DNA of 64,000 nucleotides from Ostrinia nubilalis. Lineage: Eukaryota > Arthropoda > Insecta > Lepidoptera > Crambidae. This document shows positions 22,998 through 29,446 of the stretch, piece after piece (the first letter of the stretch is position 1; each line of letters begins with the position of its first letter). Location: positions 11,046,001 to 11,110,000 of the forward strand of contig NC_087095.1 in assembly GCF_963855985.1 (NCBI RefSeq). Direction: 5' to 3'. A program made the translations under genes and the position numbers. The notes under the pieces were generated by a model that worked only from the letters and a program-made list of their open reading frames with translations, ran no database searches and was not told where the DNA came from.

Positions 22998-23344
22998 TGA
23001 ATATTGATAAATTTGGACATCATATACACAAGCGTTTACGACTAACTGAATTCATTGATACTTATGCTGATACGTTAATAAAAACAGAGACAGGTGACTT
23101 CGATTTGAAATCATCTAGATTAAAAGGTTTACAAGCTCCTGAACAAGATGATGAAGCTGTAAATAAAGCATATATGGAAAAATCTCTTCAAGAATTAAGA
23201 AATGAAATGAAAAAAATTCACAGTGACGTTACAAAGTATTTGAAAAATTTAGAAAAAGTGACATCCGACAGTTTGAGTAAACTATATTACACTAAAAATG
23301 AAATCGATCGAATGATCCAAGGAACTTTAAGTAAAAATGAGTAA
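22997..23344 (+). CDS. Small fibre-like coiled-coil protein
   Basis: 115 aa, unnamed. The N-terminus (GHHIHKRLR) is basic. Residues 30 to 60 contain a GDFDLKSSRLKGLQAP ... DDEAVNKAYMEK segment that resembles the DAVNKxYV motif found in phage tail-fibre repeats. The rest is a predicted heptad-type coiled coil (LQELRNEMKKIHSDVTKYLK and onward). This build, a short shaft motif plus coiled coil, suits a trimeric appendage or an internal scaffold. That is inference: no receptor-binding head is visible. The start overlaps the previous stop by one base and the end overlaps the integrase start by 8 nt. Confidence 0.65.
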   Translation: MNIDKFGHHIHKRLRLTEFIDTYADTLIKTETGDFDLKSSRLKGLQAPEQDDEAVNKAYMEKSLQELRNEMKKIHSDVTKYLKNLEKVTSDSLSKLYYTKNEIDRMIQGTLSKNE

Positions 23345-24269
23345 ACAAGATATAGTTATAGAACTTCATAAAGCAGCGAGAAGGAATTTTACTCGTCGTT
23401 GTACAATTATAAAAGGAATAGATGACTTATGGCAAGCCGACCTTGTCGATTTGCAAAAATATTCACAATTCAATAAAGGTCATAAATACATTCTAGTTGT
23501 AATTGATGTTTTATCAAAATTTGTATGGACTAGTCCGCTAAAATCAAAATCGAAAAACTGCGTTACGAATGCGATGCGAAACATATTTTTGAAGTCAACA
23601 AGAAGACCAAGAAATTTGCAAACAGATTTAGGAACAGAATTTTACAATGATGTCTTTAAACAGTTAATAGAAAAGTATAAAATAAATCATTACTCTACGT
23701 ATTCTGTAAAAAAGGCATCTATAGTAGAACGTGTAATCAGAACAATAAAGTCTCATCTTTACAAACTTTTTAGTCTACATGGACGATATCAATGGATTGG
23801 GAATAATTTGGATTCTGTAGTACAATGCTACAATAATGCTGTACATAGAATAACAAAATTTAAGCCTGTTGATGTCACAAAATCTAACGAGTGGGTAGTT
23901 AGATCAAACATTATTAAAACACAACAACAGAAGTTAAGACCGAAATTTCATTTTCAAGTTGGCGATTACGTTCGTATCAGTAAATATAAAGGAGAATTTT
24001 ATAAAGGTTATACTCCCAATTGGTCCACAGAAATATTTCGCGTGGTTAAGGTTAACCAAACTAATCCAGAAACTTATCAAATAGAAGACAAATACAAACA
24101 AAAAATTTTGGGGTCTTTTTATGGATACGAATTACAAAAAACTAAATTTCCAGATCTTTATCTCATTGAAAAAGTGATTAAAAGAAAAGGAAACAAACTA
24201 TTTGTCAAATGGTTAGGCTTAAATAATAAAGAGAACAGTTGGATTGATAGAAGTAAATTGGTGCAATAA
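23337..24269 (+). CDS. Retroviral-type integrase with chromodomain
   Basis: DDE integrase of 310 aa that joins the element's ends to chromosomal DNA, giving the 6-bp duplication seen. The catalytic residues are D35 (WQADLVD), D97 (NLQTDLGTEF) and E131 (SIVERVIRT); 33 residues lie between the second D and the E. The usual N-terminal HHCC zinc-binding domain is absent; the protein begins about 30 residues before the core. A basic SH3-like region (about 200 to 260, FQVGDYVRISKYKGEFYKGY) follows. A C-terminal chromodomain (about 270 to 309: YLIEKVIKRKGNKLFVKWLG, then SWI) may steer insertion to marked chromatin. It overlaps the previous gene by 8 nt. Confidence 0.95.
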   Translation: MSKQDIVIELHKAARRNFTRRCTIIKGIDDLWQADLVDLQKYSQFNKGHKYILVVIDVLSKFVWTSPLKSKSKNCVTNAMRNIFLKSTRRPRNLQTDLGTEFYNDVFKQLIEKYKINHYSTYSVKKASIVERVIRTIKSHLYKLFSLHGRYQWIGNNLDSVVQCYNNAVHRITKFKPVDVTKSNEWVVRSNIIKTQQQKLRPKFHFQVGDYVRISKYKGEFYKGYTPNWSTEIFRVVKVNQTNPETYQIEDKYKQKILGSFYGYELQKTKFPDLYLIEKVIKRKGNKLFVKWLGLNNKENSWIDRSKLVQ

Positions 24270-24319
24270 TATATAAATTATAACGCAATATTATTCCTTC
24301 CATTCACTTCAAATCATCG

Positions 24320-25048
24320 ATGAAGAAAGGCAGTGGTATTATCAATAAGTTAATTGACAATTTACCGTTTGAGTTACATTTACCTGGATATCAATTTTGT
24401 GGTCCTGGCACAAAACTTCAAAAAAGATTACAGAAGGGTGAACGTGGTATAAATAAATTGGATAACGCATGTATGTATCACGATATCGCTTATAATAATA
24501 GTGATTCAAATATAAGACATCAAGCTGACTTAGAACTTCTAAAAATGGCTAAGAAGAGATTAAAATCAAAAGATTCAGGAAAAGGAGAAAAAATTGCTTC
24601 ATGGATAGTAAAAAATGCAATGAAAGCTAAACTTAGAGCTGGTGGTAGTGTAAAATTATTTATGTCAGGTGTAAAGAAAATACACTCTCATTTGAAAAAG
24701 TTAAAATCTAAAAATAAACACTCCATTATAAAACATGCCTATGCTGCTGCAAAAAAACTATTTACGAATAAAAGAGGAATACGTTTACCACGCTGTATTC
24801 CTATCCCAAAGACTGGAGGACTATTACCGCTAATACCCATTTTTGCGGGATTGTCAGCTTTGGGTTCACTGGCTGGAGGAGCGGCAGGAATTGCAAAGGC
24901 TGTTAATGATTCTAAGGCTGCACAGAAAAGTCTTCAGGAATCTGAACGACATAACAGAATGATGGAGGCCGTAGCCCTTGGAAAAGGATTGTACCTTAAA
25001 CCTCTTAAAAACGGAGCAGGCTTGTATTTGAACACCTCAAAAAACTAA
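24320..25048 (+). CDS. Virion protein with phospholipase A2 domain
   Basis: 242 aa. Residues 20 to 75 form a PLA2-like domain: calcium loop YQFCGPGT (24 to 31), then LDNACMYHDIAY with the catalytic His54-Asp55 pair. This arrangement is the one used by parvovirus VP1 to breach endosomes, so a membrane-penetration role on entry is likely (family knowledge plus inference). The middle is lysine-rich. Residues about 167 to 195 are a hydrophobic, Gly/Ala-rich segment (LLPLIPIFAGLSALGSLAGG) that could be a membrane-active helix like that of adenovirus protein VI. LAGGA is a plausible cleavage site for the neighbouring adenain-type protease. The stop codon directly follows an A AAA AAC heptamer. Confidence 0.85.
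   Translation: MKKGSGIINKLIDNLPFELHLPGYQFCGPGTKLQKRLQKGERGINKLDNACMYHDIAYNNSDSNIRHQADLELLKMAKKRLKSKDSGKGEKIASWIVKNAMKAKLRAGGSVKLFMSGVKKIHSHLKKLKSKNKHSIIKHAYAAAKKLFTNKRGIRLPRCIPIPKTGGLLPLIPIFAGLSALGSLAGGAAGIAKAVNDSKAAQKSLQESERHNRMMEAVALGKGLYLKPLKNGAGLYLNTSKN
25039..25045 (+). promoter_or_regulatory. Candidate -1 ribosomal frameshift site (A AAA AAC)
   Basis: The last sense codons of the PLA2 gene read tcA AAA AAC followed at once by TAA, so the heptamer is in the correct phase. A -1 slip moves ribosomes into a frame that is open from 25045 to the protease stop at 25434. Downstream, 25061..25100 can pair as a weak H-type pseudoknot (CCAG 25061..25064 with CTGG 25081..25084; GCGTG 25065..25069 with CACGC 25096..25100). 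Its 15-nt spacing is longer than the usual 5 to 9. Confidence 0.6.
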
Positions 25049-25434
25049 TAAAGCGGCTACCCAGGCGTGCTCTCACTAATCTGGATATATTAGAACACGC
25101 TATTGACATTCCATATTTCCGAGGAGTTTTCATGAGGGATAAATTACCTTCAAAACCCCAAAAAATTGAATGCGGGATATTAAATTTGGATAGCTCCAGA
25201 AATCCTGGAACTCACTGGGTAGCATATGTAAAGCAAAACAATTATGCTGAATATTTTGACAGTTTTGGAAATTTGAAGCCTCCATTAGAATTGATTCAAT
25301 ATTTACACAACTTTAGTATAAACTATAACTATGTTCCTTATCAAACATTTGGTACTACAAACTGTGGCCATCTTTGTTTAAAATTTTTAAGAGGGTATTG
25401 GAAAAAGCATTTATATGATGTAAGAAATAAATAA
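25045..25434 (+). CDS. Adenain-type cysteine protease (C48/C5 fold), start uncertain
   Basis: Maturation protease of the adenovirus/ULP1 type that would cleave capsid and core proteins. Numbered from the ATG at 25132 (100 aa), the triad is His28 (THWVAY), Asp43 (YFDSFG) and Cys78 (TNCGHLC), with the oxyanion Gln71. All are present in the right order. The frame stays open 29 codons upstream of that ATG, back to the frameshift heptamer at the end of the PLA2 gene. The extension (LTNLDILEHAIDIPYFRGVF just before the ATG) looks like part of the domain rather than linker. So the protein is either made from 25132 or, more interestingly, as a -1 frameshift fusion. Confidence 0.85.
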   Translation, partial: LIKRLPRRALTNLDILEHAIDIPYFRGVFMRDKLPSKPQKIECGILNLDSSRNPGTHWVAYVKQNNYAEYFDSFGNLKPPLELIQYLHNFSINYNYVPYQTFGTTNCGHLCLKFLRGYWKKHLYDVRNK

Positions 25435-25450
25435 AATTGTCAGTATAACA

Positions 25451-26122
25451 ATGTCTTTCACTGTGTCTATAACTGGTAGCGGAGCCTCTTTAACTACTAA
25501 CTATTCACCAACATTGGAATTACGTGGAGACTATGAATGTGGTCTTTTATATTTTTCAACATTTAACTCTATTCCTAATATTGATGAAAGAAACAATAAA
25601 TTCTACTATGGCGAAAATGAAGTCATTGAAATTCCTGAAGGGTCTTATGAACTCCAGGATATTTGTGATTATTTAAAAAGTAATATTAAAAACACTGTAC
25701 TAAGATTGACTTGTAATAACAATACATTGAAGACAAATATTTTATGTTCTAAAGATGTTCACTTCAACAAAAGTGAATCACTTGGTAAAATTTTGGGCTT
25801 TGGTTCGGAAACTATCTTTGCAAATATAAGTACTGAATCTCAGTATCCGGTCAGCATTTTATCAACAACCATCGTGCGAATCGAATGTGATGTAGTTAGT
25901 GGTTCATTTGTCAACGGAAAAGCAAGTCATATTATCTACGAATTTGTACCAAATGTACCACCTGGATACAGAATTATAGAAATACCCAAGAACCTAATAT
26001 ATTTCCCAGTTAATCAAAGTTCAATTAGTGCTATCAATATAAGATTGTTGGACGCTGAAAATAAACAGATAAATTTACGCGGTGAAGAAGTTCAACTGTA
26101 CCTTCATTTCAGGAAAAAATGA
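25451..26122 (+). CDS. Minor capsid (penton-like) protein
   Basis: 223 aa, the single-jelly-roll vertex protein of the capsid. It is rich in short beta strands throughout. The C-terminal half has the conserved look of Polinton minor capsid proteins: an LGKILGF element (about 114), then HIIYEFVPNVPPGYRIIEIP (about 160 to 180), and a terminal RGEEVQLYLHF strand. Length is normal for the family. It lies 16 nt after the protease. Its TGA overlaps the ATG of the next small gene (ATGA), so translation of the two may be coupled. Confidence 0.85.
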   Translation: MSFTVSITGSGASLTTNYSPTLELRGDYECGLLYFSTFNSIPNIDERNNKFYYGENEVIEIPEGSYELQDICDYLKSNIKNTVLRLTCNNNTLKTNILCSKDVHFNKSESLGKILGFGSETIFANISTESQYPVSILSTTIVRIECDVVSGSFVNGKASHIIYEFVPNVPPGYRIIEIPKNLIYFPVNQSSISAINIRLLDAENKQINLRGEEVQLYLHFRKK

Positions 26123-26265
26123 TTGATTTCAATAAAAACCCTTCTGCACCATGTATTCAAGTCACTTCAAAAAGAGCTCTACAGAAAGGCGCACCGCTCC
26201 AGCTTAAAAAGAAGTTAACAAAAAATAATAAAGAATTTCTTCGATTAGTGGGCTTACTAAAATGA
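26119..26265 (+). CDS. 48-aa basic protein between the capsid genes
   Basis: A short frame linked to both neighbours by 4-nt ATGA overlaps (26119..26122 and 26262..26265). It encodes 48 aa: MIDFNKNPSAP at the start, a basic middle (SKRALQKGAPLQLKKK) and LTKNNKEFLRLVGLLK at the end. Exact overlap at both ends and its conserved position just before the major capsid gene make a real gene likely. The basic, short, virion-block character suggests a core or capsid-internal peptide comparable in kind to the small adenovirus core proteins, but I see no clear homology. Confidence 0.7.
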   Translation: MIDFNKNPSAPCIQVTSKRALQKGAPLQLKKKLTKNNKEFLRLVGLLK

Positions 26266-27467
26266 ATATTTTAAATATAGCTCAACAGGCCTCGTTCAAC
26301 AATAGTATTGAAAGTTTTGAATATCACTCATACAAACCATATGTGACAAGTTTTAACAAGAATGATGAAATACGTATACCTATAAATCAACAAGATTTAT
26401 ACGTGCTGCCTTCACTCAGCACTTTATACATTGAGGGTAAAGTGAATGTTTTGAATAACAAAAAAGAAAAAGTATCAAATGTGCATTTCATTAATAACCC
26501 AGTATTATTTCTATTTCAAGACATCCGATACGAACTTAACGGAGTGGAAATAGATAAAATTAAAAATGCAGGTATTACTACAACTATAAAGTCCTATCTT
26601 TCTTTAAATGAAAACGAATCCAAAAGCGCCAGAGCTTGGGGCTGGTCGACTACAGGTTCGAACAAAGTCGGCGATGGCGCATTCTCTGTCTCTATACCAT
26701 TGAATAAAATATTGGGATTTGCAGAAGACTATGAAAAAATTATAATTAACTGTAAACATGAGTTAGTTTTGTTGAGATGCAATACAAACCTCAATGCTTT
26801 AAAATTAAATTCAGGTGAAGTTGTGGATGATATTATAATAAGTAAAATTGTTTGGCGCGTTCCACACGTTAAGGTATCAGATCGGGAAAGAATTAACTTA
26901 TTAAAACATTTAGACAAAGATCGAGCTATAACACTTGCGTTTCGGAATTGGGACTTATATGAATATCCCTTGTTACCAAAAACCCGTAAACATACTTGGT
27001 CCATTAAAACATCGTCACAAATAGAGAAACCCCGATATGTTATAATTGCCTTGCAAACCAATCGCAAACACAAGGCTGAATCTTCAATGGCAGAGTTCGA
27101 TCATTGTCATGTACGAGATGTAAGAGTATTTTTAAATTCATCATATTACCCGTACGAAGGCTTGAATGTAAGTTTTTCAGAAGATAGATTTACTTTATTA
27201 TACGAACAATACGTAAGATTTCAACAGTCTTATTACGGACGTCGACCAGAGCCGTTGATGAGTTTAAAGGAATTTAAAGACGTAGCCCCTTTATTTATTA
27301 TTGACTGTTCGCGGCAGCATGAAACTTTGAAGGGATCGATTGACGTAAGAGTTGAAATCGAAACAGATCAAGAAATACCGGATCAGACAGCTGCATATTG
27401 TTTAATTTTAAACGACTGTATATTTGAATACAAGCCTTTGAGTAATATTGTGAAAAAAATATCATGA
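26262..27467 (+). CDS. Major capsid protein (double jelly-roll)
   Basis: 401 aa. This is the main shell protein, expected to form pseudo-hexameric trimers. It opens with a short helix, then an FEYHSYKPYVTSFNKNDEIRIP strand region, with WRVPHVKVSD near residue 200 between the two rolls. The C-terminal roll contains FDHCHVRDVRVFLNSSYYPY and FIIDCSRQHETLKGS, segments typical of insect Polinton capsids annotated as double-jelly-roll-like. The frame is complete and slightly shorter than many family members. It is flanked by ATGA overlaps on both sides, arguing for co-transcription of the minor capsid, 48-aa, major capsid and 163-aa genes. Confidence 0.9.
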   Translation: MNILNIAQQASFNNSIESFEYHSYKPYVTSFNKNDEIRIPINQQDLYVLPSLSTLYIEGKVNVLNNKKEKVSNVHFINNPVLFLFQDIRYELNGVEIDKIKNAGITTTIKSYLSLNENESKSARAWGWSTTGSNKVGDGAFSVSIPLNKILGFAEDYEKIIINCKHELVLLRCNTNLNALKLNSGEVVDDIIISKIVWRVPHVKVSDRERINLLKHLDKDRAITLAFRNWDLYEYPLLPKTRKHTWSIKTSSQIEKPRYVIIALQTNRKHKAESSMAEFDHCHVRDVRVFLNSSYYPYEGLNVSFSEDRFTLLYEQYVRFQQSYYGRRPEPLMSLKEFKDVAPLFIIDCSRQHETLKGSIDVRVEIETDQEIPDQTAAYCLILNDCIFEYKPLSNIVKKIS

Positions 27468-27955
27468 ATTGTAACACAATTATAGTTGATTTACAAGGGT
27501 TCAAAGATCATAAAAATGACTTTTTAGTAAAAGAGTTATGTATAGCGAATCAAGAGTCTACTTATCTCTTTTTAATTAAGCCACCGTACCCATTCTCATC
27601 TTTAACCGATGAAGAAAAAAAGAATGTGCGTTGGCTAGAAAAGAATAGAGGGTATCGATGGAGTGAAGGCTATGTCGACTACAGAGAATTTAGAAGAATT
27701 ATTAAACCCTATTTTAAGGACAGAAATATTATTGTGAAGGGCGAAGAAAAAGTTAAATGGGTGAAAGAGTTATGTGATCATGATAATATTGTAGACATTA
27801 CTTGCCAACAGATTCCTAATTTTAACTCACTTTATGACCTTTATTGTAAAGACAATTTATTCAATTGTTATAATCATAAGAAATATTGTGCATTGAAAAA
27901 TGTTTTGTGTATAAAAAAATGGTGTTTAGAAAACGATATTAAATGTTTTTATTAA
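27464..27955 (+). CDS. Conserved Polinton protein of unknown function
   Basis: 163 aa, last gene of the plus-strand block, overlapping the major capsid gene by ATGA. Visible segments are NTIIVDLQGF at the N-terminus, YLFLIKPPYPFSSL, RWLEKNRGYRWSEG and IVKGEEKVKWVKEL. The C-terminus is cysteine-rich. The layout of an early Asp strand, a mid-protein block and a KG-x-E-K segment is reminiscent of RNase H-fold (DEDD-type) proteins, but the usual acidic pair is not complete (DLQ instead of DxE). An exonuclease activity should not be assumed. An AATAAA follows the stop by one base, consistent with the end of the transcription unit. Confidence 0.7.
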   Translation: MNCNTIIVDLQGFKDHKNDFLVKELCIANQESTYLFLIKPPYPFSSLTDEEKKNVRWLEKNRGYRWSEGYVDYREFRRIIKPYFKDRNIIVKGEEKVKWVKELCDHDNIVDITCQQIPNFNSLYDLYCKDNLFNCYNHKKYCALKNVLCIKKWCLENDIKCFY

Positions 27956-27961
27956 AATAAA
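27956..27961 (+). terminator. Poly(A) signal of the capsid block
   Basis: AATAAA directly after the TAA of the 163-aa gene and before the convergent minus-strand gene. Confidence 0.6.
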
Positions 27962-28063
27962 TACTGATATTTTAAACTGACTGTCTTTTATTTCAGTATC
28001 AAAGCAAGTTGTATGAGGAATAAACAAAGTCATAATGAAACAAGTAGATTTAATATACACAAA

Positions 28064-28069
28064 TTTATT
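28064..28069 (-). terminator. Poly(A) signal of the 137-aa gene
   Basis: TTTATT on the plus strand (AATAAA on the minus strand), about 105 nt after that gene's stop. Confidence 0.45.
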
Positions 28070-28171
28070 TTACCATTTAATTATTATTTTCAATTAACTT
28101 AGTATATTAATTTATTATTACTTACATTCTACATACAAGTACTTACAACTAATAACTTACAATCTATTACA

Positions 28172-28585
28172 CTAGTAACTATCACCACAGAGTTCTTTAG
28201 ATATTTTCCTAACTAACGTTTCTGTAAGATCTAACACTTCATCCGTGTTTGGTTCTTGAACCACATACTGAGCACTGAGTACCACGTTATTGTCCGCACT
28301 TTCCACATCAGTCTGTTGCGTCTGTGATAACGATACAGCGTCACTGGTTAGGTCTATAATCTTTATTTGGATCAGCTTTGAACCCTTCCGATCTTTGCGT
28401 ATGACAAATGATCTAGATGAGATGTTCGCCTTCTTCTTACTGTTCGCATCTCTCTTAGACCTCCCTTTTCTTTCTGTCTTCGGTTCAACAGGCTGCACAC
28501 CGAACAGTTCTTCGCAGTGCTGCGTAAAGTTCTCCAGAGGGTCTTGTGCATATTGCGAGAAGATTATTTCCGAAGAGTCAGACAT
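28172..28585 (-). CDS. 137-aa protein with two SUMO-interaction-like motifs
   Basis: Not recognised as a known family. The N-terminus is acidic/polar (MSDSSEIIFSQYAQDPLENF). Residues 36 to 52 are a basic, nuclear-localisation-like run (KTERKGRSKRDANSKKK). Two hydrophobic-Asp-Leu-Thr motifs follow: KIIDLTSD (75 to 82) and EVLDLTET (116 to 123). Each is the [VI]-D-L-T type of SUMO-interacting motif with an acidic neighbour. A nuclear regulator acting on SUMO-dependent host factors is a reasonable hypothesis only. Upstream, GTTTACAG|ATCAATATG (acceptor at 28592) and TTGTTG|GTAAGT (donor at 28784) define a probable 193-bp intron in the 5' leader. The gene converges with the capsid block. Confidence 0.65.
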   Translation of the reverse strand: MSDSSEIIFSQYAQDPLENFTQHCEELFGVQPVEPKTERKGRSKRDANSKKKANISSRSFVIRKDRKGSKLIQIKIIDLTSDAVSLSQTQQTDVESADNNVVLSAQYVVQEPNTDEVLDLTETLVRKISKELCGDSY

Positions 28586-28785
28586 ATTGATCTGTAAACA
28601 AAATAAACACTTATTAGTACATTTTTATAACTGCATTAAATTGTTATCAGGGACTTGATGTGGACTGTATTTATAGAAGTAAAAAAAAGAAATCAGCTTT
28701 GTATAGACATGAGACTTAAAAATAACAAGACATACAAAAATAACAACAGATTTAAATAGAAAAAATAATAATTAATTAACTTACC

Positions 28786-29087
28786 AACAAGTAGCCACAA
28801 ATAGTGATCGATGCAACGTGAATGTTAGTAATTAAATTTTAGTTATTGTATTTATATTCATTTCAAGTTTGCACTTTGACGTCAGTGACCTACTTAGTGA
28901 CACGTGGAAATACAACGTGAACTAAAATTTGATGACTAAGTAATTAGGGTAAAAGCACCGTTTGTGGTCACTGTACTCTTTTGGCAACATAAAATTGAAG
29001 TAAGTTTAAAAAATATTGTTTTAATAAAACAATATTTATTAATAGTTAAGACTAAATTGGTATTTCAAGATAAATTAACAAATAATA
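28786..29087. promoter_or_regulatory. Probable divergent promoter region
   Basis: The gap between the minus-strand 137-aa gene and the plus-strand 61-aa frame contains the palindrome TGACGTCA (CRE-like, about 28877), an ACACGTGG E-box (about 28900) and TTATGCAC-poor AT-rich DNA. A perfect 12-bp inverted repeat (AATATTGTTTTA, 29012..29036) lies near the plus-strand start. Sites are read by eye; no expression evidence. Confidence 0.4.
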
Positions 29088-29273
29088 ATGGACAAAAACG
29101 GTACCAAGATGACCGAAACCATTACTTCTACCCTATTGCGAAATTTACTTACTAAGGAAATTTGTATCCTACATTACGAAACTAACAGTTTGCACTTTAT
29201 CAACGATGGTAATATGGTTAAGGCAACACTTAAATATTTTATTAATATAGATTTAGTAAATAAAACAAATTAA
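29088..29273 (+). CDS. Small hypothetical protein (61 aa)
   Basis: A true ATG in a good context (A at -3, G at +4) opens a 61-codon frame on the plus strand between the 137-aa gene and the polymerase. The product is polar with a few hydrophobic stretches (EICILHYETNSLHFI; LKYFINIDLV). It has no signal peptide, no domain I recognise and no close neighbour overlap. AATAAA occurs within its last codons. It may be an accessory gene or chance; the divergent-promoter layout is the main support. Confidence 0.35.
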   Translation: MDKNGTKMTETITSTLLRNLLTKEICILHYETNSLHFINDGNMVKATLKYFINIDLVNKTN

Positions 29274-29381
29274 TCTCTTTACTTATGACTTTATTTAGCA
29301 ATTATTATGTACAGTTATGAATAAATCTTGTGTTAGTAAATTAAAAACTAATGGTGTTAGTAATTTTACATTAAAATCATA

Positions 29382-29387
29382 TTTATT
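29382..29387 (-). terminator. Poly(A) signal of the polymerase gene
   Basis: TTTATT on the plus strand, 60 nt downstream of the polymerase stop on the minus strand. Confidence 0.45.
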
Positions 29388-29446
29388 TATCTATACACCT
29401 ATTGCATACTTATATTATAAAACTTAATTTACTTAACACATTAAAC

